DNA of 64,000 bases from positions 920,321 to 984,320 of the forward strand of contig JAKJHU010000033.1 of NCBI GenBank assembly GCA_022316685.1. Direction: 5' to 3'. Made by a program: the position numbers and the translations under genes. The stretch is from Progne subis subis. Lineage: Eukaryota > Chordata > Aves > Passeriformes > Hirundinidae. Positions 52,569-64,000 of the stretch are shown one piece after another. The stretch's first letter is position 1; every line of letters starts with the position of its first letter. The notes beneath the pieces are model-generated. The model was given only the letters and a program-made list of their open reading frames with translations, was not told the origin of the DNA and did not search any database.

Positions 52569-53612
52569 CTGAAACACAGAGCACTGGCTCAGACACTCCT
52601 GCTGTCCCAGCAGCTCACAAGCAAGCAGGCTTGGGAAGGAGCCAGCTGCATACACGCATGGATGCTTGACCCTGCACAGCCTCAGACCAGGGATGGCTTC
52701 AGGGAAAAACAAACCCTCATTTGCTAAAGGGGAAACTAAGGCATAGCACAAGGCATGGAGCCTGCAGCCATCATGGAGCATGGAGGGGAGTTTGAGCACA
52801 GTGACCTTCTGCAGCATCCCCCTGGGCCAGCAACCATTCTGTCATAGCAGGGAGCTACTTGCTGAGCACTCGGGTCAGCTGCTTGGAGGTACATTTTCCT
52901 CCAGGTCTTCTCTGAGTTCATCCCTCATTCACTCCCAGCCTTTTGCACCAGCAGATCCTCCTGACTGAAAGATCTGTTTCACCAGAGCCAGCTGATCCCC
53001 CACTGCATTTCACACCCAAAAAGCAGGCACATTTTCCCCTCAAAAGCAGAGAAAGGGGCTCAGGGCCAAGTCCCTCTGTGGGTCTCTTGGCACACTCGGG
53101 TACCCCAAGGCCAACTCCCCAGAATGATTGCAGCAGGAATGGCAACAGCGAGGGTCCTGGGGAGCCCAGGGTCTCCTCTCCCTCCCAAAAGCCCAGCAGA
53201 CCATGTCCTGCTGTGGAAGATACTTGCCCCCAGTTTTGCCCCCCCGAAATGATGAGACTCCCGAGGACTGAGGCATTGGGACGGATGCTTCAGGCATGCA
53301 GAGATGCAAGGAGAAGGAAAATCCATACAGGAACTGCTTGGAATCTTCGGCAAGTCTTTTCAAGTGGAAACAATCTTTCCCCCCAGTGTTTTTCCACAAA
53401 ATTTCAATTTCTTCTTCATCCCAAGCTGCCTTGAAGCTCCACATCTACTTCGCCTCTCACTTCCATGTACTTGATTTCTCACAAATAATCCCCACCTCTC
53501 CCAGTTGCACTGAGCAAAGCCACTAGCTCATCTTGCAGGCATTAAGGAGGAAAAAGATGACTGGGTACCTCTGAGCCAGAGAGCTCCCTGTAAGTAACCA
53601 GCACCTATGTAT

Positions 53613-53668
53613 TTAGAGGTTTATAAACCTTGTGCTTAGAGGTTTATAAGTATATATATATATATATA
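53613..53668. repeat. (TA)n microsatellite with flanking 14-bp direct repeat
   Basis: Nine TA units at 53651-53668. Immediately left, TTAGAGGTTTATAA occurs at 53613-53626 and again at 53636-53649, so the microsatellite abuts a short local duplication. Confidence 0.85.
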
Positions 53669-54942
53669 AATAAAAACCAAATACCTGACCCTGTAGAGAA
53701 GCTGCTCAAACACGCTCACTGCAGATGATTTCCCCGAAGCAATGAGTCCCGGGAAGAGGGGAGGTAAAACCAAAGTGAAAAGGGCTTTGGGACTGAAAAT
53801 GAGAAGTGAGGAACTGGATGTGGATTCAGCCACAATGCTGGAGCTTGCATCAAAGTCCTTATTCCTTCAAGGGGTTTCAGACACAAACCTCACAGAAAGG
53901 GGAATCAGACACAAACCTCACACCTGAGCACTGGCTGCTGCCCCAGAGCATTCCAGGAATGAGGCAGGCAGGAAATGTTTCTCCCCACTGTCCCCAAGGC
54001 TCCAGACCAGCACAGAGCACCCAAGAGCATCTAACCCTGGATGCAGGCAGGCTGCTGCATGCAGGGCTAAGCTCCTTGGGGAGCAGATCCCAGAGCAGAC
54101 TCACTCCATGTTACTCCCGTTTCCAGAACAAGCCCCGTACAGACAGAGAATCTGCCCACGAATAACAGCACAGCAATGCAAGGTAGGTGAGTGCAGATGG
54201 ACATTAAGAAGAAAGAATTTGCTTTGGTGGCACCATGTCTAGCACGAGCCAAAGCCACCAATCTTTGGGCAAAGCAAGTGGTGGGGTCACACCTGGAGCA
54301 CCAAAGCACGGTGGCCAGCCCTGTGCTGACAGCTCTCCATCCTGCCAGGGGGAGCAGGGCCACTCTGGAAACTACGAGGACCCTTCACAACCCTCCACAT
54401 GGGGACACGAGTCTGGAATCGTGCAGAAGACACAAGAGCTGCTGCACCTGGGGTGGGAAAGCAGAGTGGAGGAGAAACTTCCTTACGACAAGGCAAACAA
54501 TGATCTCTCATAAATGAGTAACAGTCCTGCACGCTGCTGGGCGTCCTCACCTTATCTCCCCTACACAAACAAGTCCTGAACTTTGCCTGCTGCTCGGCTC
54601 CCGACGTGCCGGGGACCAGAGTTGGGCAGGGCAGCAGGGATGATGTTAATCACAGGGCTGGCACGGTGCTGCAAGCCAGCCCCAGCTAACATTTAACCAT
54701 CATACGCACCAAGCCACTACAGGGGGAAAACAAAAATAAATTAAACTGGGAAGTTGTGCAGGGTTCCTGGCTGGGCTGGGGGGAGCAGCTGTCAGGGCTG
54801 AGCTCTTCTGCTTTTTCCAGGGAAGCAGTAACACCCATTTCCAAAGGCTCCTGTGCCAGAGATCAGATGTAACTTTGTCCTAAAGAACGTTTAATCAGTT
54901 ACGCCAGTTAATATTTTACTCAAAGAGCTGTTCCAAGCTTCC

Positions 54943-54959
54943 TTTTTTTTTTTTTTTTT
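54943..54959. repeat. poly(T) tract
   Basis: Seventeen consecutive T followed by a further T/A-rich stretch to about 54980. It could be the 3' tail of an old minus-strand retroposed sequence, but no parent sequence or target-site duplication is recognisable. Confidence 0.8.
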
Positions 54960-57900
54960 ATTTTCTCGTTTTTATTTTTCATACCTAGGATGGGGGAGAA
55001 AAAGCAAGAAGGAATTGAAACAGAGGTTCTCCTCAGGTCAATACCCTGGTCTGCAGCCACACCAAACACCCCCAAACCCATCACTTCCCCCTTGTCAGGG
55101 TACAAGTTCTAAGCTCAGGGTGAAGCTGAGGGCTCAGGCAGGAAGCAGAGGAGGTCTTGATCTGTGGGACCCACCACCAGGGCTGGGGGCAGATGGATTA
55201 CACAAATCCAGCACTTCAAAAAGAAATGGAAAAAAGCTGGGAATGGAAACACTACAAAGTTTTCTCTGTGGGAGGGAAACAAAAAGGGGAGAAGAAGAGG
55301 CTGAAAAGCAGCAGTAGCTCCAATGAAACTAGGAGTTCAAGGGAAAATCTGCCCAATCCATCCCCAGGAGTGAGCTCGCAACTCCCTTGGCACCTCACCT
55401 ACTTCCCAGCACAGAGGGGGCCAACACAGGATCTGATAGTCCAGCCTCCGCTCCCACGCTGGCCAGCAATGCTGAAGAAGCAGATGGTGGATGCAGGACC
55501 CAGCCACAGGGCTGACAGGGCTGCTCGAGAGGGGCAAAGCCAGGAACCAGCTGCTCTACTCACAACGTTTAACATCCACACCAGCAAAAGCCCACCCTCC
55601 TACCACTCAGTGCTCCTACGTGCCTCAGCCACAGCTCCCAGCACGGAGCCAGACCCAGGCACCGTCTCTGACCAGGGATGTCTGCTGAGAGATGGTACCT
55701 GGTCCCTGGGGAACGAGGAAAGCAGTGGGGCGGCAGAGGCGTGCAGGCGTGGGTGAGCGCACAGGGGAGCGAGCAGCGAGCCCTGGTCAGGTCTGACTGG
55801 GTTTACTGGGTCATGACAGAAGCTGTGTGAGCATGACTGTGCCGGCCTCAGCCTCCCACCAGCAGCCAGCCGGCACAGCACACCCAAACGGGCTGGCCCA
55901 GGCGGCACCTCCTTAAAAACCCCATGACCAGCATCTCTGGAGGAGCAAAAAGCTCTTGACGAGTGAATTTCACGGTCTCACCAAGCTGGATCTGGCCAAA
56001 GAAACAAGCCAAAGCTGCCACACACCTCAATAGCCACTGCAGCAGGACGTTCTGTGGGCACAGGAGCCCCTTCCCACTGCCCCATGGTCCACAAGTCACA
56101 AGACTGCAAAACCTGCGAGCACAAGCTGTTTGCCAGCTGCAGTGCAGGGAAGCTGCGCTGTCTGTGGGGCTGGCAAACAGGGAGAGACCACAGACGGGGT
56201 CTTACAGACCCCCCCCATGGATGTTTCCTCATCAGCACAGCTGAAAATTATGCCAGCTTTTAATTTCAAAGGAACTCAGGAGAAAGAATGGAAGTGGTGG
56301 GTGGGAGCAGCAGTTCTCTAGCTTACCCTCAGCATCCATTCTGGATGGCAGGACAGATTTGCAGAGCGGGATAAGACACTTCCCCATCCCACCCCTCCCT
56401 AGACAGCTTGTAGTTGTTCCACCAAGATCTAGTAAGGCCCAAGCGGACTCCCAGAGTGGCTGCTGGACATTCCTCCTCTCTCATGGGCTGCTTCCCTTGG
56501 CATCACACACTACTACAAGCAAGCACTGCCGGTTTCCCAGTGGGAGACAGGGATTTCCAGTGGGTCTTCTCTGGGTTATGGAGCTGCAAAACAGCCTTAA
56601 CAAAATCCCCATCAGGGACTGCACCAGAAGACACCAACTGCACTCTGCTTTTTTATGGCAGCCCAGCCTGGGCACTCCAAGCCCCACGCAGCCAATGCCA
56701 CTCTACTCACTGGGGCCAAGCCTGGCACATGCCCCCGCAGCCACCCCATTCCCACTGTCACTGAACTGTTTTACCCTCCAGGAGACCCGCTCAAGCTGCC
56801 CTCAGGTTCAGCCGAAACAGCTCGACCCGTTCCAGGCGCAGGCTGGGGGAAAGGCACCTGCCCCAGGGGATGAGGTGGGGAGAGGCTCCCAGGCGTGGGA
56901 ACAGCCAGTAAGTTATGGGAAAGGAGCCATCCAGGGATGGGAGGCAAGCCTAGCCCCAGCCCGGATGCGAGCGCAGTGCATTTTGGGCCCCCCTTCCCTG
57001 GAGGCGGCAGACCTTGGGTGGGAAATCCTGCGAGATGTGGGAAGAGGAGCCGGGATGGAGGTTGCCAGGCAACTTTAATTCAGCCCTTGACGAACTTCCA
57101 GCACTTTGCTCCTGCTGCAGAGACCAACCAGCAAATGATAAAACATCAGATCCACCCCAAGCCCACAGCATCCATCTGTCCATTTGCTCGAGGGGTTTGA
57201 TCCTGGCCTTGTGCCCGGATTGCCCTGCAAGGACATGGGTCCCTTGTGGCAGCACCCCCAAAGGCCAGCCCAAAACACTGTTCCCGGCACAGATTTGCAG
57301 GGGCAGGATTTGACCCGTGGGACAGGGCTGGCGCTGCTGCACAGATATTTCTCAACCAGACGGGATTTTTGTCAACAACACAAGAAAAAAATGCAAACTT
57401 GCCTAATGCCCTCCAGGAAGAGGGGACCCGTGCTGGGTCAGGGAGAGAAGGAGCACAGTGACCTCCTGGGAGCCCCTCCCTGGGTTTATTTTAGTTGCTT
57501 TCTTTAAACAAAACCGTGCTTGACCCTGAGGTGCTTCAGCAGACATACACGAGAGCTTCCGCCATTCAGGAAGCAGATGTACTTCTCCTTTACCCAAATT
57601 TGGGATTTGGGCACAGAGAAGGGGAGGAAGAGCTGCAACATCAGCTCCTCTCACAGAGTACACTTCCCTGCTCCTGATGCAAAGCCCCCACGCAGAGCAC
57701 AGCCACCGTGGAGCCAGGGAGGCGGGTGGCAGGCTCCTGCAGGCCATGGGAACAGGCTCCAAATTCCCACAGCCCAGCACATCCAGCAGAGGAGAGCACC
57801 CAGCTCTGATCCCAGAGATGTCACGGCAGGGAGGAGACACGTGAAGCAGCAAAGCGATGGATGGAAGAGTGAGTAGGGACAGCCAGGGATGTGGGCCAGT

Positions 57901-59264
57901 TTAAGGGGAACCAGTGCTGGAGGGAGCCAAACATCCCTAGAAAGACAAGCTGAGCAGTCAGCAATAAAACTAACAACTAAACAGCCCAGCTTCTGACAGA
58001 TTCTACCCCCCCCCCAGCACCACGTCTTTATCGCCATCCCCCTGCTGCATTCCTGTGGGGGATGTTGCCCACCCCACAAGGGGCAGGGATACATGGTGCC
58101 CCCCTGCACAGCTGCAGGGATCAGGGTGTGTTAGCTTCTCCCAAGCTCCCTGTTTGCACTAATCTCACAAGAACTCGTTCCTCTCCTCCATCAGGTCGGG
58201 TCTGATGTGGAGCAGGAGGTTCAAAGGGGCTGCCAGGCAGCAGCAGAGCTCAGTGCCAGGTCCCTATGAGTGCTCTCCAGACATTCTCCTCCAAAACCAC
58301 CCAAAAAAGTCCAACTGAGAAAATAAGGAAAGCTGCTCTGCCCTGTGCCATGGCTGCCAGGCACAGCTCCAGCTGCTCCTGACACGACACAAGCAGACAG
58401 CAAGAGAACAGTGCCCAGGACAGCAGAAGAGATCACTCCTCCACTGCCCACCCTAATGGAAAACCCACCAACACCCTCTGTTAGTTGAAACAGCTCCTTG
58501 CCTGGATCCAGAGGCCTCGCTGGGAGATGGCCTGGAAGGGTGCAAGGAGCAAAGGCTGAAGGGCAAACCCTTGCAGCGCAGTGGTTGGACCAAGAGCACC
58601 AAGGGATGGCACAGCCAGCCCAGCCCCAGAACCCCTGGACAGGACAGCAAAACTCCCCATACAGGAGCAATTCCTCATGTGCTGGAGGCCAACAGCTCTT
58701 GCAGGACAGCAGTGAGGACACAGTCCCCGTGGCTCTTCCCCCTCAGACAGCACGTATCTCCCCTTTGGAAGCACCACAGCAGCAGCCCCGTGTTGATCCC
58801 ACAGCCTGGAAACACCTGAGTGTACAGCAGGGAGTCGTGCAACGAGCGGGAAGTGAAATCGGATGGTGCCGGGGCTTGGTGGCCTCGCTCTGACTTCAGC
58901 CACATGCCTCCAGTCCAGGATATGGGGGAGGCAGAGTGCAGCCATCGAGGCCTGGAATATGGGATGCAGATCCCCGGGGCTCCCACCTCCTCCATCATTT
59001 AGGAAGAGGCAAGCTTGGTGCTAGCAACATCACCTCCAAACCCCAACATGTTCCATCCCTTTTTCAATTGCAGCGTGACAAGCTTCACCGCTGGCCGGCA
59101 GCCCCTCGGCAGCCTGGACAAACGAACAGACAGACAGCCCTCCACATCACAGCAAATTCTCCCAGCAAGGGGGCGTCTGCATCCAAGTGGTTCAGCACTG
59201 GATGTGATCTGCGATTCAGCCTTCAAAGGCTTTGTGGCTGAAGCACATTGTCTCCTCAGCAGAA

Positions 59265-59480
59265 GCAGCAAAATAATTGTAGAATTAAATTCCCAGGAAC
59301 AATTAGAAAGAAAACAAGAAAAAGATCCCAACCCTAAATGTAAAAGGACATCTCAAAGCCAGCAGATTTCAGGGCTTTTTAAAGCATCTGAATCCATTAG
59401 CCCGTCCCTGCGGCTGCACTGTGTTTCATTTCACTGGGCTCATACAATGCAAGACACGGAATTAACTTGGGTGTTTGTTT
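59265..59480. promoter_or_regulatory. AT-rich intronic island, candidate regulatory element
   Basis: Contains AATAATTGTAGAATTAAATT, CAATTAGAAAG, CCATTAGCC and GAATTAACTT within about 215 bp, in a GC-rich intron. Non-coding. Regulatory role is inferred from composition only. Confidence 0.3.
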
Positions 59481-61989
59481 AGAGCCGGTTTGTCTTCCAG
59501 TTATTTTCCAAAGCCAGGTTTGAGTTTCAAAGATGTTTCTTGGCAATGCCCAGGGTTCCCACCATCAGGATGGTGCGGGGCTTTCCCAAGGGGAAACAGA
59601 GGCTCAGGAATCACACACAACCTGGGGTCTCCTTGGAAGCAGGGCCAAGAGGCGGAGCGCAACCCAACTTGTTTGCAGTGAACACGGGGCTTTCTGCTGC
59701 AAGCCTGTTCCCCTCCCTTTTATTTATTCCAAAGATAAACTGTTTTCTTTTCCAAAGTCCAGCAAAACCAGATGACAGGAGCAGTTTTAGGGCTTTCCGC
59801 TTCAACAGTATCTTCTTGTTTCCTCTGCTTTCCCTCCAACAAAGCTTCAATTTGGGATCAAACCCGATTCTGATATTCCACTTTGCATTCAAAACTGCAC
59901 AGCACGAAGCAGTAACAAATGGCCTTTCCCACAGTTGTTTGCATACCACCAGCTTTGCAGCCCCAAAATCAGATCCCCGCATTATTTACATGGGCTGGGC
60001 TTTGCAGCAGGCAAACAGTCACCCTTCATCAGGTAATGGAGGTGGGATTGTACCTGGAGGGATCTTTTAAACAACAAGAAAAGCAGAACCCAGAGCACAC
60101 CCTGAACCACAAAGCTGCACCCCAGCCCCTACACTGAAAAGTTACCTGGTGCCTAAAACCCCTGGCCTCCTTCGTCTCTGAAAAGCAGAGCTCAGGCCCC
60201 AGGAGGAAGGAAAGGGTGGCTTTGGTGATGACCTTGCTGTGACAGAGCCTTCATGCTTGTAAATCACGAGGAGCTGGTAGCACAGCCAGCCAGGGAGGAA
60301 TGGAGGTGGCAGCTAAAGCACTAGCCAGGTAGGGAGATCTCAACTTTGAACAGGAACAGTCATCTACCCAGTACCACTGTCAGGGGGCTACATAAAAAAG
60401 TCTGGGGGCATCACCTCTCCCCTCCAAGAGGCAGCAGGTCTCCTCTCACACAACCACCCATCACACGAGCTGCTTCCCAACAAATTGCCAAGCAGAGCCT
60501 GGCAGGCAAGTGCAGGGAAATTCCCCACATGCGGCCAGGCGAGGCTGGCACCACATCTCCACTGTGCCCACCGCTGCCCTCCTGCACGGGGTGCCCCCTC
60601 ACCAGTCTTGCTAAACACACCTGGATGCTTTTTCCTGGCACATGACCTTGCCAGATTTGCTGAATAAACCTCCCAGCTCCAGCAAACCCACTGCATTCCT
60701 GGTGGGTAAAGTGGTGAAATGTTCAAATAGATGTTGGAAAAGGCGGGGGGGGGATGGGGTAGGGGGGGAGAACAAAGCCTCATCTGCAGGAGCTGAAAGG
60801 GCGGTTCGGATTTGGGGGGTTTTTTTCCCCCCTCGGGTTGCAACACAAAAACAAAGTCCTGATAGGGATCTCTCCTGCTGCATCCCTTTGGGCAGAGCAA
60901 GCCTGGCCAAACCAAGACAAAGCACAGACCTGTCCTGCAGGGCACACACGCAGCATCTGCGGCTGCCATGGTCACCCTGCCCAGGTTCAGGGTTCAGGAG
61001 GGGGGGCCCCAACCAGCGCCGGCCACAGAGGGAAGCAAAGCCGCCAGAGCCCACAGTGGCAGGCCAACTAGCACCAAAAATGCCGCTGTTGTTATTAATA
61101 ATTTCCCTGCATCTGAGCAGAACTGCACTCCTCATCCATTTTGGGAAGCTGCTTTGTCTTAGGAAACTGGATTTCTTTTTTGGCACCCAAGGAGCCTTTT
61201 CATGGTTCCCCCTCCCACTTCATGCTCTTGGTTTAAAGGCCAGGAACAAGTCACTGGGCCACCTGGGCACTGATGGAGTGAGCAAAGAAAGCCTCAAATT
61301 CCAGTGCTGCGGGTACTTTCCACCTTTGGATTGGCACAAAGATGCAGAAAGGCCCCCAACATCCGCTTTGCCCTGGGGGCCATCTGCAGCCCCCACAGCA
61401 ATGCATCCCAAGGAGGTGAATCTGGACAAGTCAAGGCTCAGACAAGCCACATTCCATGACCACCTCCTGATTTCAAAAGGGAAGGAGAGGAGGACAGGGA
61501 TCGCACTGCACCACCTGCATCGGTTTAGTACCTCGTCCCAGCCATCTGAAACACCAGCTGACCACAGTTAATGCTCGGCCTTCCCAAACACCTCCAGCAG
61601 TTCTCATCCCTACAGACCCCTGATCCCCATAGCCTGCTGGGGAAGGAAGGGGTTGTTTCCAGCCCTCCCTGACCACAGCTGCTGCCCTGTCTCTCCACAG
61701 TTCCTATCGTCGTGTTCCCTCAGTACCCCAGCACGTTCCCCCACCACACACACCCAGATCCCCCACACCCCAAACCTGTCTCCAAAGAAAGCTCCTGCAC
61801 TGCCACCAGATCCAGCATATCTCACCTCCCCTCCTGCTCACCCTCGCCAAATCCTCACCTGCCTGAACCGCTCTCCATGCTGCTTCCAGGGTTCTGCCCT
61901 CTTATTTCCCCCAACGCATTATTTCAACGGCGGCAGGTCAGAGCCCTGCTCCTCTTTCTCTGGGCCCTTCCTGCGAGCAGCACCCACAG

Positions 61990-62400
61990 CAAACACCCCA
62001 GATTCTGCCTGTAGACTCAGCACCCGAGCAGATAGAACCAGCATTCCAAATCCTCCTCGCGGACCCGGACCAAGACGCGGCGCTCCAGATCCAACAACTC
62101 AACCCTGCCTGTGGATCCGGCGCCCCTAATCCTTCCTGCGGACTCGGCAGCCGGGATCCAGCACCCCGAACCCTGCCCGCAGACCCAGACCAGACCCTGA
62201 GCCGGCACTCCAGGACCCACCAAGCGACTGAACGCCCGGCCCCGCGGCCGGCTCTAGCTCTAGCTCCTGCCCGTGGGCTGAGCCCCCGGCCGCAGCCGTG
62301 CGCACGCAGGACCCGCAGCCAGCCGCGCGATCCAGCTTCCCGCATCCTGCCTGCGGACGCGGCGCCCCGACCCAGCGCCCCCCGGCCTGCGGACCCGCCC
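61990..62400. repeat. degenerate tandem repeat at the SEMA4G promoter
   Basis: Variants of a 25-50 bp unit recur: CCTGCCTGTAGACTCAGCACCC (about 62007), CCTGCCTGTGGATCCGGCGCCC (62104), CTTCCTGCGGACTCGGCAGCC (62133), CCTGCCCGCAGACCC (62174) and CCTGCCTGCGGACGCGGCGCCC (62344). The shared core is CCTGCCTGYGGAYNCGGC. Units are diverged and unevenly spaced. Confidence 0.65.
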
Positions 62401-62446
62401 CCGCCCCGCCGCAGCTCGGCTGCCGCCGCTCGCGTCCCCTCGGTAC

Positions 62447-62760
62447 CTGCCCGGCGCTGTGCGGTGGTGCGGGCGGTGCGGGCAGGGCAGGGCAGGGCAG
62501 GGCAGGGCTCGCACGGCTCGGCTGCGCTCGCACAGCCCGGCTACGCGCGGCCGCACCGCGCCGGACCGAGCCCGGGCCCCGCACTGCCGCCTACCGGCGT
62601 GGATGAGGAGGAAGAGGAGGAGGTGGGGAGCAGAGCGGAGCAGGGACGCCCCTGCCTGCGTTGCGTGGAAGCAGGTGGCAGCATTTCCCCCGGCAGAGTC
62701 GCGGGCAGGCAGGGACGGGATGCTGCCGTGCAGCTCCCGGTCGGCCCCCAACAAGTAGGG
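62447..62760 (-). promoter_or_regulatory. SEMA4G: CpG-island promoter and probable first exon of SEMA4G
   Basis: A minus-strand donor (CGCCGGGCAG|GTACCG) ends an exon at 62447 inside a dense CpG island. A perfect (GGGCA)5 tract lies at 62480-62508. Joined to the acceptor at 52569 it makes a non-coding first exon, as is usual for class 4 semaphorins. An unrelated promoter for an outward gene cannot be excluded. Confidence 0.5.
62480..62508. repeat. (GGGCA)n simple repeat
   Basis: Five perfect GGGCA units plus a partial GGGC, giving six GGG runs with two-base spacers on the plus strand (G-quadruplex pattern). It falls in or just upstream of the inferred SEMA4G first exon. Confidence 0.9.
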
Positions 62761-64000
62761 TGGGCTGGGGGTTCAATCAGTGCAGGAGGTTTGGGTGATG
62801 CAGCCCTCAAAAGGCCCTTGTGAATGCCCTTTGCAAAGTCAGGGAGGCAAAGGGCTGGTGGTGTGGACTTTTGACTGTGAAAAAGCGTGACTGAACGCAG
62901 ATAAGCGTCATCCTACTCTGCCAGTACAGCAAGCACATGCTACCAAGTACCATCACCCCACAGCCCCCAGTAAGAGGCACCAGTGTCAGCACAGCACAGC
63001 CCCCCACCAGCATCGTGGTGCTCACTAAGGCTCCTTGCTCCTCAAAGTCACCCCAGCACCCTGCACTGCACGCCTGAGTCAGGCACGGTGCCCCATCTTC
63101 CCTCTGCTCTCAACACGTCTCGCCATTCATGCATGGCGGAAGGTTGTTTGGAAACACAGGCAGGTAATGGTTTCTCTGAGGCCCTGTGTGGAGCCTTTTT
63201 ATCCTGGGTGGCTTCTGCAGCTCCTCCCCATGTGGAGGAGCTGCCAGGTCCAGGCCTGTGTTTGCTTTCCTTTCGTAAGCTTCCAGCACCTGGCCAACCC
63301 TCCCTCCTCACAGCAGCAGCAGGCCTCCTGAAAGCAAAACTCTGAGCCAACACTGTGTGTAATCAGCAGGTTGGATCTAGGGCAGTTGGAAATCAGCTGG
63401 AGCAGGAGGTGGGGAAATGCTGTACACTGGATTACAGCTCTCCCTGAGCTGGCAGGGTGGCCAGGTGATGCCAGCCCATGTTTACAAAGCCATGCGGTGC
63501 CCAGTCCCAGCACCATCACCTCTGGATGCCAGTTCATCCCCCCCACTCCACACCAAACCCTCCCAGGAGTGGGGTCTCCAGGAAGGGGACAAAGGCCACT
63601 CCAACCCAACACCCTGCAGACCTGGAGCCAGACCCACAACAGGCTAAAGGGTTGAGCAGGTTGTGCTACAGTCACTGAGCATTGTCTGGGTATGAAGGTC
63701 AGCTCTAGTTAAGATTCCACCACCTTCTGGACCTTTAGGGTCAGTAAAGATGGCAAGGCCAGGGTGTTCCTGTGGGGAGCCTGACGTGCCATTCTCAAGG
63801 CCTCTGATTGCCAGGATCCTACCTCCTACAAACACTGTATGTGGGAGGGAGGGTAACAGAGGTTTGAAACCCCCCAGTCCTCACCCACCAATGAGTCTCA
63901 GCTGAGGAGGGACTCATCTGATTGCTCTTGATAACAGGTGGCTCTGTCACCCTTGTACACACTCCCTGGGCAGCCACCACCCCCTCTCTGAGCACGATAT
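62761..64000. other. flanking DNA, nothing recognised
   Basis: Ordinary GC-moderate sequence without a recognisable exon chain, repeat or RNA gene. In mammals the next gene outward from SEMA4G is SLF2, which is not visible here. Confidence 0.5.

Larger units (their letters stand above)
52569..62446 (-). other. SEMA4G: inferred SEMA4G first intron
   Basis: Between the acceptor at 52569 and a donor at 62446/62445 no exon-like chain or known protein was found on either strand. It holds a (TA)n microsatellite (53651-53668), a T17 run (54943-54959), G or C homopolymers near 58.0 and 60.75 kb, and an AT-rich island (59265-59480). Assignment as one intron rests on consensus splice sites, not on transcript data. 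Confidence 0.5.

Overview
The window is nuclear DNA from a bird. Two lines of evidence support this. A CR1 LINE 3' end with the avian-type terminus sits at about 1.8-2.27 kb. Seven intron-containing genes also lie in the order known from human 10q24.31, with short introns and very CpG-rich promoters, as on a gene-dense avian chromosome. Species cannot be fixed from the sequence alone.

Layout, left to right: intergenic DNA with AT-rich islands and one CR1 copy (1-5.6 kb); KAZALD1 (minus, secreted matrix protein, coding 5.63-8.92 kb, probable first exon near 10.5 kb); about 6 kb without a gene but with several AT-rich, homeodomain-motif-dense islands (10.7-16.4 kb); SFXN3 (minus, mitochondrial serine carrier, 17.3-20.7 kb); an extreme CpG island shared head-to-head with PDZD7 (21.2-22.7 kb); PDZD7 (plus, stereocilia ankle-link scaffold, 23.4-30.0 kb); LZTS2 (minus, coiled-coil regulator of microtubules and beta-catenin, 31.1-33.9 kb, promoter near 36.5 kb); TWNK (minus, mitochondrial DNA helicase, 38.5-42.6 kb); MRPL43 (plus, mitoribosomal protein, 42.9-43.8 kb), divergent from TWNK across 220 bp; SEMA4G (minus, transmembrane semaphorin, coding 45.5-52.5 kb), with an inferred 9.9-kb first intron leading to a CpG-island first exon near 62.45 kb; and unassigned flank to 64 kb.

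Exon boundaries were read from splice consensus, phase continuity and alignment by eye to known vertebrate proteins. Five genes give fully open, phase-consistent reading frames. Two do not: SFXN3 lacks one base in its fourth coding-track exon, and TWNK exon 1 needs three one-base removals, which together restore phase with exon 2. These look like assembly errors or recent lesions and are the most decision-relevant observations.

Three of the genes act in mitochondria (SFXN3, TWNK, MRPL43). TWNK and MRPL43 appear to share one promoter. No prokaryotic-type system, CRISPR array or wholly new coding system was found. The unusual content is regulatory and structural: clustered ATTA-rich islands near the expected TLX1 side, a repeated PBX-like motif flanking KAZALD1, a paired conserved-looking element at 14.5 and 37.45 kb, CG-alternating DNA, promoter minisatellites, and a stop codon embedded in a polyadenylation signal.
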